Shown here piece by piece: positions 25,790 to 34,217 of a stretch of 64,000 bases of DNA. This stretch comes from Aliiroseovarius halocynthiae. GTDB taxonomy: Bacteria; Pseudomonadota; Alphaproteobacteria; Rhodobacterales; Rhodobacteraceae. The translations under genes and the position numbers were made by a program. Location of the stretch: contig NZ_ML660019.1 in the NCBI RefSeq assembly GCF_007004645.1, positions 105,407 to 169,406 of the forward strand, in the 5' to 3' direction. The notes beneath the pieces were generated by a model that searched no databases, was not told the DNA's origin, and saw only the letters and a list, made by a program, of their open reading frames with translations. Positions within the stretch are counted from its first letter, which is position 1. Each line of letters begins with the position of its first letter.

Positions 25790-28700
25790 TCATCCCGCCC
25801 GTCGTTGACTTGCGACCGCCATACCCATGCCAATTACGGCAATCGCTCCACAGATCATGATGGCACGCAGAATGGCGCCATTGGTTGCGCCCCAAAGCAT
25901 GACAGATCCCACAAAGGCCAACAGCATTGCGCCTGCGGCCAGCCCGGTCACGCGAACCGCAGGCTTGGCTGCTGGGCGTGCTCGCCCGTTCCACATTCGG
26001 CGCAAGGTGGCAAACATTTTACCGATGTCGTTTTGGATGGCGATCAGCGATGGCACGATGAGCAGCACCAGTACCATTCCGAACGCCAGACCATAGATCA
26101 GCGTGATCACGGTGGGCTTCAGAAACTGTGCTTGCCGGGATTGTTCATACAGCAACGGCATCAGCCCCAGAACTGTTGTCAAAGTGGTCAATAGAACTGC
26201 ACGCAGACGGTCTGCCGCCCCGTCAACGATGGCTGGAATGATCCCGCGTTCCTTTGCGTACTCGTCGATGGTTGTCACCAGTACGATGGAATCATTGATG
26301 ATAATCCCCGTCATCCCGATCAGCCCCACGACCGAGAACATGGACAAGGGAACGTCCCATTGTACATGGCCGTAAATCGCGCCGACCAGCCCGAAGGGGA
26401 TGATGGACATGACGACCAAGGGGCGTGTCCAGCTTGAAAAGATCCAGGCCAGCGTCAAGAAAATCCCCAAAAGCACAAGGATCAGACCTGTACGGGCATC
26501 TGACAGAAAATCGCGTTGCTGTTCCGCTAGCCCACCAATGCGGTATTCGATTGAATGGGTCTCGGCCAGGGTTGGCAGGATTTCGGTTTCGATGGTGCGC
26601 TGGATTTCTTCGGCGCGGGCCGGGTTGTCTTCGCTGACCTCGCCCGAGACATTGACCATCCGAATACCGTTTTCGCGTTGGACCGTGGCAAAGCCCGTGC
26701 GCGTCTGGACCGACACCAGATCGGCCAAGCTGACATATGCCCCCGTCTGGGTGCGCAGTTGCATCCGTTCCAGAAAATCAGCCGAACGTTCACCATCGGG
26801 CAGTTCGATCCGAATTTCGGCTGATCGGGTGCCGTCGGGATAAGTCGCGGCTTCAACCCCGTTAAGGCGATTTCGCAACACGCGGCTTAGGTCGTTAATG
26901 GTGAACCCCAACGCCTTGCCTTGTGCAGTCAGATCCAAAATCAGCTCTTCTTTGTCATAGCTTAGGCTATCCTCAAGCGCCGAGACTTCGGGATACCGGA
27001 CCAGCTGGGTTTTCAAATCCTCTGCCGCAACCTTCAGCGTTTCGGACGACGCGCCAAACAAATCGACATCCAAGCTGTCCCCACCCGGACCAAAGCGCCC
27101 GCCCCGGAAAGATAGGACCTCGAGCAGGGGGTGATTTACGATTTCTTCTTGCAGGGCGGACACGACTTCAAACGTAGAATAGGGGCGCAGATCGGCGTCG
27201 ATGAGCTCGATCACGATGGACCCGAGCAAATCGGCATCTTTGTTGTCCACACCTGACAGGCCCCGCCCCGCATTGCCACCGATCTGGGCCAGCGCATGTG
27301 CCACTGGGCTGTCGCCGTGCTCGGCCTCGAACTGGGCTGCAGTTGCATCGACGGCACGCTGAACGCTGTCCAACATGGCACGGGTATCAGCGCGGGTGGC
27401 GCCCTCGGCCATGGCGAAGTTCGCGGTGATCGACGACCGTTCAGGCGGGCTGAAAAAGCGGAAGGTCAGGTCGCCGCGAATAAAGATCGACGCTTGGCTG
27501 GCCAAGATCAGAATGGTTGCTGCGATCACTGGATAGCGAGCCTTGATCACCAACATCATAAAGGGGCGAAACCCTGTGTCACGCAGCCAGCGGAACCCTT
27601 TGTTGACTTGGCGCGAGGGCCAATCATACCAATGTTCCTTTGCCGTGTGTGTCAGCGCATGCGCCATGTGGTGGGGCAGGATCAGAAAGCATTCGATCAA
27701 AGATGCCGTCAGCACCACGATGACCGTGAACGGAATGTCGGTGATCAGATCGCCAAATCGCCCGCCAATCGACGTCAGCCCAAAAAAGGCAATGACCGTG
27801 GTCAATGTGGCTGAAAAGACCGGGGGAAACATCCGTTTGGCCGCGTTCTCGGCCGCGATGTGTGGTTCTTCGCCCAGCCGTCGCGCCCGGAAATCTGCGT
27901 GCTCGCCGACCACGATCGCGTCATCCACCAGGATCCCCAATGTGATGATTAGCGCGAAGAGCGAGATCATGTTGATTGTGATCCCGGCCATATACATCAG
28001 GAAAATGGCAGCCGTCATGGCGACCGGGATCCCGGCAGCTACCCAAAAGGCCGTGCGCGCGTTCAGGAACAGAAACAGCAGCAGAACGACCAGAGCCAAA
28101 CCCTGCAATCCGTTTTCCATCAACATGTCCAAACGGGCTGAGATCAGGGCCGACCGTGTACGCATCAGTTCGATCTCGACTCCTTCTGGCAGGGTTTCCA
28201 GCATCTCGGCGCGGATCTCCTCCACGATGGATTGCAGCTCGATCGCATCACCCTGCGCCGAGCGTGAGACGTTCAGCGCCATCGCCGGATCGTCGCCCAC
28301 AAAGTACGAGCGGTTGCGGTCAACGCCCTCTACGCGGACGGTTGCGACGTCCCCAATGGTCAGGTTCGATCCATCCGAATTGGCCCGCAAGACCAGATCG
28401 GCGATGTCATCAGGCGTGCGTTTTGGGTCACCCGTACGCACCCGTGCCGCGCCGGACGAAACATTGCCAGCGGGGTTGGCACTGACTTCGCCTGCGATCA
28501 CCTCGGCGATTTGGGCCATGGTTACATCGTTTTCGATGAGCGACAGGGATGTGACCTCGACCACCGTGCGCGGGGCGGCGAAGCCTCGGATCGAGGTACG
28601 TGTCACGCCGCGTTCGAACAGGCGGATCACCATTTCGTCGGCAAAGCGGCCCAGCTGCTCGATGGCGACGGGGCCAGAAATTACAACGTCGGTTACGCTG

Positions 28701-29113
28701 TCGCGCCACGCGCCGCGCCTGACTTGGGGCGTGTCGGCGTCTTCTGGCAGATCGGTGATTTCGTCCACTGCGACCTGAATGTCATCGGCAGCTTGATTGA
28801 CGTCCCAACCCGGTTCGAACTCCATCACGATCCGCGCGCGGCCTTCAAAGGCGCGGGAACTGACGCTGGCGACGCCGTCCACAGCCAGAAGCGAGGGCTC
28901 CATCACCTGCACGATGGCGGTATCGACATCTTCCGCCCCTGCACCTTGCCAACTGGTCGTGACGGTAACGTTTTCAACAATGACATCGGGAAAGAACTGT
29001 GCCCGCATTTGCGGATAGCTGGCGATGCCAAGCGCCATCAGGATCACCAACAATAAGTTGGCGACTGTGGCATGGCGTGTGAAATAGGACAGGATGCTGG
29101 GGGCTGGGGTCAT
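25790..29113 (-). CDS. RND efflux transporter, inner-membrane permease
   Basis: A proton-driven resistance-nodulation-division pump of 1107 residues, the normal size, with the expected layout: one N-terminal transmembrane helix (VANLLLVILMALGI), large periplasmic porter domains, two clusters of helices (the first around GLALVVLLLFLFLNARTAFWVAAGIPVAMTAA), and the helix-4 motif GILVDDAIVVGE with the paired aspartates used for proton transfer. It overlaps the stop of the adaptor gene by 4 bases, so they form one operon. No outer-membrane channel gene is nearby. Substrates cannot be inferred; the variant is nearer to the MexW/multidrug or metal-unrelated group than to CusA. Confidence 0.93.
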   Translation of the reverse strand: MTPAPSILSYFTRHATVANLLLVILMALGIASYPQMRAQFFPDVIVENVTVTTSWQGAGAEDVDTAIVQVMEPSLLAVDGVASVSSRAFEGRARIVMEFEPGWDVNQAADDIQVAVDEITDLPEDADTPQVRRGAWRDSVTDVVISGPVAIEQLGRFADEMVIRLFERGVTRTSIRGFAAPRTVVEVTSLSLIENDVTMAQIAEVIAGEVSANPAGNVSSGAARVRTGDPKRTPDDIADLVLRANSDGSNLTIGDVATVRVEGVDRNRSYFVGDDPAMALNVSRSAQGDAIELQSIVEEIRAEMLETLPEGVEIELMRTRSALISARLDMLMENGLQGLALVVLLLFLFLNARTAFWVAAGIPVAMTAAIFLMYMAGITINMISLFALIITLGILVDDAIVVGEHADFRARRLGEEPHIAAENAAKRMFPPVFSATLTTVIAFFGLTSIGGRFGDLITDIPFTVIVVLTASLIECFLILPHHMAHALTHTAKEHWYDWPSRQVNKGFRWLRDTGFRPFMMLVIKARYPVIAATILILASQASIFIRGDLTFRFFSPPERSSITANFAMAEGATRADTRAMLDSVQRAVDATAAQFEAEHGDSPVAHALAQIGGNAGRGLSGVDNKDADLLGSIVIELIDADLRPYSTFEVVSALQEEIVNHPLLEVLSFRGGRFGPGGDSLDVDLFGASSETLKVAAEDLKTQLVRYPEVSALEDSLSYDKEELILDLTAQGKALGFTINDLSRVLRNRLNGVEAATYPDGTRSAEIRIELPDGERSADFLERMQLRTQTGAYVSLADLVSVQTRTGFATVQRENGIRMVNVSGEVSEDNPARAEEIQRTIETEILPTLAETHSIEYRIGGLAEQQRDFLSDARTGLILVLLGIFLTLAWIFSSWTRPLVVMSIIPFGLVGAIYGHVQWDVPLSMFSVVGLIGMTGIIINDSIVLVTTIDEYAKERGIIPAIVDGAADRLRAVLLTTLTTVLGLMPLLYEQSRQAQFLKPTVITLIYGLAFGMVLVLLIVPSLIAIQNDIGKMFATLRRMWNGRARPAAKPAVRVTGLAAGAMLLAFVGSVMLWGATNGAILRAIMICGAIAVIGMGMAVASQRRAG

Positions 29114-30573
29114 GAGCCGCTTCCCATACGTTTCTCAAGACGTGCAAGTGTGTCGGCAGGCAGCTCGCCTTCGTCCAGTTGTTGCAGAATTCGGTCACGT
29201 GCGCGTGCGGGCATGCGTTTGCTGCTTTCCACGAAACTGCGCAACACGGCGACGCGGGCCGGGTCCAGTGCCACCATTTCTGGCTTCGCTTCTGGGGCCA
29301 GCTTGCCGTCGCGTACGGGGCGCACGCGAATGCCTTCGCCCAGAACCGGGCTGCGCTTGGTGATCGCTTCGCGCCCGTCCAGTCCAGTGGCGCGCACCAA
29401 TACGTCATCGCCTTGGCGGCGCAGCAGTGTGACCTGCGCGCTTTCCAACCGATCGTCGTCACTCAAAATCAAGATATTCCCAGACGCATCCAACGCGGTT
29501 GCGGGCAGGCGCACCACTTGATCCAGCGGCGGCTCGGACAGTTCCACGGTCACGAAATCCCCCGGGCGCAATCCGGGCGTGGCGTCCAGATTGGCAAACA
29601 GCATCCGCCCCGTTTGTCCTTCGCCCACATCTGCACTTTCGCGGTCAATGCGCCCAGTGGCAGTCAGGTTCACGCCTGTGGCTTCCAACCGGATCGTCAC
29701 AGGCAAATTTGCCAATGCACCATTGTCTGCCAGAAGTCGGGCATATTGCGCGGTTGAGACACGGAATCCGACCTCAAGCTTGCCCGAGTCCACAAGACGC
29801 CCCAGTTTTTCATTTGGGGCAACAAGCCCTCCGCGCAACACCGTGACGTCGGTCAAGGTCCCCGCGAACTCGGCTCGGATGACGGTCTCGTCCAGTCGGC
29901 GCTGGGCTTCGTCGCGGGCGATGCCGCGGCGTGACAGGCTTGCTTCGGCGGTGGCGACGCGCGCTTCGGCAGTGATCACGGCCTGTCGCTTGCCCAGCAC
30001 AACCTGCGCGGCCGAGGCCGCAGCCAGCGCTGCGTTCTCTACGGCGGCTTCTGTGCCGACGCCACGGCTGACCAGATCATTTTGTCGCGCCAATGCCGCG
30101 TCCCGCAAACCTGCCTGACGGCGTGCGTTTTCTAAGTCATCACGCGCCAAATCACGTGCTGCCTTCGCATCGCGCAACTCGGCCTCGGACTGGGTCAGAT
30201 CCGTTTCCGCAAGCGAAAGTGTGGCTTTGTAATCCGTCGGGTCGATACGCAGCAAAAGCGCGCCTTCCTCGACTTGACCACCGTTCACGAAGGTGTCCGA
30301 CATCTCGACCACCGTGCCCGAGGCGCGGGCGCGGATATCCAGCCCCCGGCGTGTGGCGAGTTCCCCGAAGGAGGATAGGATGGGCGTGATGGTCGCGGGT
30401 TCGAGTGTTACAACATTGGCCGAAAACACCCGTTCGCGGCCCGATGGGGCCGCATTGTCGCGGTCTGCGCGCGCCTTAAAGGCCGATTGCACCGTCAATG
30501 CAGCCATCGCCAGCAAGCCGATTGTTGCCGCCAGCAGGAAAAGCCCAATCAGGCTGCGTCCCAGAAATCTCAT
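29110..30573 (-). CDS. RND efflux periplasmic adaptor (membrane fusion protein, HlyD type)
   Basis: A 487-residue adaptor linking the permease to an outer-membrane channel. After one N-terminal membrane helix (LIGLFLLAATIGLLAMAAL) it shows the biotinyl-lipoyl hairpin (IRARASGTVVEM and the matching IRAEFAGTLTDV), a long alpha-helical hairpin rich in Ala, Glu and Arg (about 120-250), and a beta-barrel. The start MRFLGRSLIG has GGAG 7 bases upstream; ATG codons 9 and 28 codons upstream are possible but lack similarity. It precedes the permease gene in the same operon. Confidence 0.92.
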   Translation of the reverse strand: MRFLGRSLIGLFLLAATIGLLAMAALTVQSAFKARADRDNAAPSGRERVFSANVVTLEPATITPILSSFGELATRRGLDIRARASGTVVEMSDTFVNGGQVEEGALLLRIDPTDYKATLSLAETDLTQSEAELRDAKAARDLARDDLENARRQAGLRDAALARQNDLVSRGVGTEAAVENAALAAASAAQVVLGKRQAVITAEARVATAEASLSRRGIARDEAQRRLDETVIRAEFAGTLTDVTVLRGGLVAPNEKLGRLVDSGKLEVGFRVSTAQYARLLADNGALANLPVTIRLEATGVNLTATGRIDRESADVGEGQTGRMLFANLDATPGLRPGDFVTVELSEPPLDQVVRLPATALDASGNILILSDDDRLESAQVTLLRRQGDDVLVRATGLDGREAITKRSPVLGEGIRVRPVRDGKLAPEAKPEMVALDPARVAVLRSFVESSKRMPARARDRILQQLDEGELPADTLARLEKRMGSGS

Positions 30574-30695
30574 CACGTTCTCCGTCTCATCCGGTGCCAT
30601 CCTGACCTGCACCACAGGCCGGGGCAAGCGGTGTGTGGTCACAGTCGCGAGGGGCAAAGCTCATATGATCCATACGGATCAAACGGATGAGTGGT

Positions 30696-31244
30696 TCATT
30701 TCCGTCGCTTATGTTCGTCTAAACGCGGAAAAATCTCGACGAAATTGCAAGGGTGGTGACGATAGTCCAACTGATGCACCAGAATGTCGTCCCAAGCATC
30801 CTTGCAGGCGCCGGGGCTGCCGGGCAGGGCAAAGAAATAGGTGCCGTTGGCGACGCCGCCCGTAGCGCGGCTTTGCACGGCCGAGGTGCCGATCTTCTTC
30901 ATCGAGACGATGGTGAACACGGTCGCAAACGCCTCGATTTCTTTTTCATAGACATCGCGATGCGCCTCGACCGAGACATCGCGGCCTGTCAGCCCGGTGC
31001 CGCCGGTCGAGATGACAACGTCAATCTCGGGATCCAAGGACCACGCCCGCAGTTGGTCGGCAATCTCGCCGCGTTCATCACGGATGATCTTGCGGTCAGC
31101 CAGCAGATGTCCGGCCTCTTCCAGCCGTTTCACCAAGGTATCGCCCGAGCGGTCCTCGTCCATCGAGCGGCTGTCGGACACGGTCAGAACCGCGATGCGG
31201 ACGGGAATGAATTCGCGTTGGTTGTCAGCGGGAACTTTGGACAT
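30696..31244 (-). CDS. moaB: Molybdenum cofactor biosynthesis protein MoaB
   Basis: A MoaB/Mog-family molybdopterin-binding protein, 182 residues. Motifs include VLTVSDSR near the N-terminus, and ISTGGTGLTGRDV with the GTG(L)TGRD loop that binds molybdopterin. The start MSKVPADNQREFIPV was chosen because upstream codons show no similarity. It lies downstream of the uracil-DNA glycosylase in the same direction, 23 bases apart, and may be co-transcribed. Whether it acts as an adenylyltransferase or only binds the cofactor is not decided for this family. Confidence 0.92.
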   Translation of the reverse strand: MSKVPADNQREFIPVRIAVLTVSDSRSMDEDRSGDTLVKRLEEAGHLLADRKIIRDERGEIADQLRAWSLDPEIDVVISTGGTGLTGRDVSVEAHRDVYEKEIEAFATVFTIVSMKKIGTSAVQSRATGGVANGTYFFALPGSPGACKDAWDDILVHQLDYRHHPCNFVEIFPRLDEHKRRK

Positions 31245-31267
31245 GAGGTGGCCTGTGCTTCTACGGG

Positions 31268-32083
31268 CTATGCGCCCTCGTTCAGTTTTGCTTGGATTTC
31301 CAGCAGATCCGCCCATGCCTCGCGTTTGGCGACGGGGTTGCGCAGCAGATAGGCCGGGTGGAACATCGGCATGATCGGCTTGCCCCATTGGCTGTCCCAC
31401 TGGCCACGCAGGCGGGTGATGCCGCGCTTGCCTAAGACGGCCTGACAGGGGGTGTTGCCCATCAGGACAATCAGCTCGGGCGCGACCAGTTGCACGTGAC
31501 GTTCAAGGAAGGGGACCATCATGGCCATTTCCTCGGGACTTGGGTCGCGGTTCTGCGGCGGACGCCACGGCATAACATTCGTGATATAGACCGCGTCCTT
31601 CGAGAGGGGCACATCGCGCCCCATGCCAATGGCGGCGAACATCTTGTCCAGCAATTGTCCGGCGCGGCCCACAAAGGGGCGGCCTTCGATATCCTCGTCC
31701 CGGCCCGGCGCTTCGCCGATGATCATCACGCGTGCGGCGGGGTTGCCGTCTGAGATCACCGTGTTGCGCGCGCCTTTCTTCAGCTCGCATCCGTCAAAGG
31801 CTTTCATTGCGGCCTTCAGCCCGTCCAGATCCGGCGCCCCGGCTGCGGCCTGTTTGGCCAGCGCGACATAGTCGATCTTGGGCTCAACAGGCGGCGGGGT
31901 CGGAGCGGTCCGTTTCGGCAGTTCGACCGGTGCGGATGTCTGGGCTTTGGGCGCGGGTTTCGGCTCAGATGGCGCCAACGCATAGCGATCTACCGGGGCG
32001 TCGGAAATTGCATCCACTGCGCCCAGCTCGATCTGCCATTCCAAAAGCGCCTTTGCGCTGTGCCAGTCTTGTGCCGATTCCAT
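31268..32083 (-). CDS. Uracil-DNA glycosylase, family-4-like, lacking iron-sulfur ligands
   Basis: A uracil-DNA glycosylase-superfamily protein of 271 residues. The catalytic motif 1 GEAPGRDED (123-131) and the motif 2-type FHPAYLL (241-247, H242) are present, as is the family-4 EGRPFVGRAGQLLD. About 95 N-terminal residues, rich in Pro and Ala, are a low-complexity extension. The four cysteines that bind [4Fe-4S] in typical family 4 enzymes are mostly missing: only C99 and C213 exist, and the position of the third ligand reads W173 (MPWRPPQNR). The protein may be an iron-sulfur-free subgroup. The start MESAQDW was chosen over an upstream ATG. Confidence 0.88.
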   Translation of the reverse strand: MESAQDWHSAKALLEWQIELGAVDAISDAPVDRYALAPSEPKPAPKAQTSAPVELPKRTAPTPPPVEPKIDYVALAKQAAAGAPDLDGLKAAMKAFDGCELKKGARNTVISDGNPAARVMIIGEAPGRDEDIEGRPFVGRAGQLLDKMFAAIGMGRDVPLSKDAVYITNVMPWRPPQNRDPSPEEMAMMVPFLERHVQLVAPELIVLMGNTPCQAVLGKRGITRLRGQWDSQWGKPIMPMFHPAYLLRNPVAKREAWADLLEIQAKLNEGA

Positions 32084-32312
32084 GGGGCGCAGCTTACGGG
32101 GACGACAACGGAAGGTAAACGTACTCAAGGCAATAGGAACTACCCACTCGACTGCCGGCGCCCGACCCTCTCCATGGGAGGGCGCTTCATGCCCACCCAG
32201 GCTCGTGCGCCGCCTGCGTCCATGACGCTACGATGCAGCCACTTGCACACAAGGGATAGACGAACCTGCGCCCCAACCCTATAAGCGCGTGGAACACAGG
32301 ACGGAGGCCCGC

Positions 32313-33275
32313 ATGACATTCCGCCAACGACATCTTCTGGGGATCGAACAGCTTCACCCCGAAGAGATCAAAACCGTTCTCGATCTTGCCGACAGCTATG
32401 CCGAGATGAACCGCTCATCCGTTAAGCATTCCGATGCGCTGTCCGGCCTGACGCAGATCAACATGTTCTTCGAAAACTCCACCCGCACGCAGGCGTCGTT
32501 CGAGATCGCCGGCAAGCGTCTGGGTGCGGATGTGATGAACATGGCGATGCAGGCGTCGTCCATTAAGAAGGGCGAGACGCTGATTGATACGGCGCTGACG
32601 CTGAACGCGATGCACCCCGATCTGCTGGTTGTGCGCCATCCGCATTCGGGTGCGGTAAACCTGCTGGCCGAGAAGGTGAATTGCGCCGTTCTGAACGCAG
32701 GCGATGGCAAGCACGAACATCCCACGCAGGCGCTTCTGGATGCGCTGACCATCCGGCGCGAAAAGGGGCGACTGCACCGACTGACCGTGGCGATCTGTGG
32801 CGACATTGCGCACTCGCGCGTGGCGCGTTCGAACCTGATCCTACTGGGCAAGATGGAGAACCGCGTGCGCCTTGTCGGCCCGCCGACCCTGATGCCCAGC
32901 CAGATTGACCAATTCGGGGTCGAGGTCTATGACGACATGGAGGAAGGTCTGAAAGACGCCGACGTCGTCATGATGCTGCGCCTTCAGCGCGAGCGTATGG
33001 ATGGCGGCTTTATCCCTTCGGAACGCGAATATTATCACCGATATGGTCTGGACGCCGAGAAACTGGCCCATGCCAAGGATGACGCCATCGTCATGCACCC
33101 CGGCCCGATGAACCGCGGGGTCGAGATCGACGGCACCATCGCCGACGACATCAACCGGTCGGTCATTCAGGAGCAGGTCGAAATGGGCGTCGCCGTGCGC
33201 ATGGCCGCGATGGACCTTCTGGCTCGCAACCTGAAAGCGGAACGTGAGAACCGGGCCGAGGGCGTCTATGTCTGA
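32313..33275 (+). CDS. pyrB: Aspartate carbamoyltransferase catalytic subunit
   Basis: This enzyme joins carbamoyl phosphate and aspartate, the committed step of pyrimidine synthesis. The 320 residues show the carbamoyl phosphate loop [13 protein letters not shown] (STRT) and [11 protein letters not shown] (HPTQ). The start has ACGGAGG upstream; a GTG 8 codons earlier is possible. The next gene begins inside its last codons (8-base overlap). No pyrI is present; instead a dihydroorotase homologue lacking catalytic residues lies three genes on, the arrangement expected of ATCase dodecamers held by a pseudo-dihydroorotase. Carbamoyl phosphate would come from carB at 44 kb and an unseen carA. Confidence 0.96.
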   Translation: MTFRQRHLLGIEQLHPEEIKTVLDLADSYAEMNRSSVKHSDALSGLTQINMFFENSTRTQASFEIAGKRLGADVMNMAMQASSIKKGETLIDTALTLNAMHPDLLVVRHPHSGAVNLLAEKVNCAVLNAGDGKHEHPTQALLDALTIRREKGRLHRLTVAICGDIAHSRVARSNLILLGKMENRVRLVGPPTLMPSQIDQFGVEVYDDMEEGLKDADVVMMLRLQRERMDGGFIPSEREYYHRYGLDAEKLAHAKDDAIVMHPGPMNRGVEIDGTIADDINRSVIQEQVEMGVAVRMAAMDLLARNLKAERENRAEGVYV

Positions 33276-33693
33276 GCAAGCGCTTGATCTGGAACCGGGT
33301 GAGGCGCTGATCGAGAGCTTCTCGGGCAACTTGCCGACCTATGTGAAAGAGCACGTGATGCTGGCCGCATTGGGCGCGGTTGTGATCTCGGGCGGGTTGA
33401 TGGCGATGGGTAATCCCTATCCATGGACCGGCGTGGTGGGATCAGTTGCTGCGATTGCTGTGCGTGGGCTGTATGTTGCTAAGGAACAGCTTGGCTTCAC
33501 GTGGCACCTGACCAACCGCCGCTTGATCGGACCGGATGGACGCACCATCCTGCTGTCCTCGGTCGATAAGGTGAACGTGATTTTCACGGCCGCCCAAGTG
33601 GTGACCCATTCGGGTGATAAATACATGCTGAAATACCAGGCAGACGCCAAAGCCACGCAAACTTCAATTGATCGCGCAAGGGGTGCTGCATGA
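33268..33693 (+). CDS. Small membrane protein with bacterial PH-like domain (first of pair)
   Basis: A 141-residue protein with two hydrophobic stretches (about 31-70) and then a segment [24 protein letters not shown] that fits the bacterial PH (bPH_2) pattern TxxRLxxxxG...IPLxxI. It starts 8 bases inside pyrB and its stop overlaps the start of a second protein of the same type. Function is unknown. The location inside the pyr operon is unusual: the pyrB and dihydroorotase partners are split by this pair. Confidence 0.75.
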   Translation: MSEQALDLEPGEALIESFSGNLPTYVKEHVMLAALGAVVISGGLMAMGNPYPWTGVVGSVAAIAVRGLYVAKEQLGFTWHLTNRRLIGPDGRTILLSSVDKVNVIFTAAQVVTHSGDKYMLKYQADAKATQTSIDRARGAA

Positions 33694-34217
33694 TGGATCA
33701 GCTGCGCGCACTCGGTTGGGGTGACTATCTGGACGAAGGTGAAGGGATCATCTGGCAGGGACGGCCAGATCAAAGCGTCGCGCTCGGGCTTGATTTTCCG
33801 GTTGTCTGGTCGATCTCGGGCGCTTTGTTCGTTTGTTTCCTTGCAGTCTTTTTGACACAAGGCTTGATAAACGCGACAACGATTTCAACGCTCATATTTT
33901 TGGCATTGGTAGTTTCGGCCTGCTTGTTGACGGACACCTACCGCAGGCGCCGGACTTGGTACACGCTGACTGACCGTCGTGCTTTCATCGCAACCGACTA
34001 TCCGGTTATCGGCAAGAGTATACGAAGCTATCGGATTACCCCGCAAGTTATTGTGGAGTTCCAGCCCCGTACGCCCGCATCGATTTTCTTCGCGGAAGAA
34101 GGGCGTGACTATGGAAGAGGGCGTGAACTTGTCAAAGTCGGCTTTCGACGTCTGTTCGATGGTCAGAAGGTCTATCGCCTCATTCAAGACATCCAAATGA
34201 AAGGGGGAGCGCAATGA
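33690..34217 (+). CDS. Small membrane protein with bacterial PH-like domain (second of pair)
   Basis: A 175-residue protein with two hydrophobic helices (about 38-80: VVWSISGALFVCFLAVFL and ISTLIFLALVVSACLL), then TWYTLTDRRAFIATDY and an ISITPQ-like strand, matching the bPH pattern of its upstream neighbour. The two share the order helices-then-PH and are probably distant paralogues. Its ATG overlaps the previous stop (ATGA) and its stop overlaps the start of the dihydroorotase homologue. The base composition in the membrane part is lower in GC than the neighbours. Function is unknown. Confidence 0.75.
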   Translation: MMDQLRALGWGDYLDEGEGIIWQGRPDQSVALGLDFPVVWSISGALFVCFLAVFLTQGLINATTISTLIFLALVVSACLLTDTYRRRRTWYTLTDRRAFIATDYPVIGKSIRSYRITPQVIVEFQPRTPASIFFAEEGRDYGRGRELVKVGFRRLFDGQKVYRLIQDIQMKGGAQ

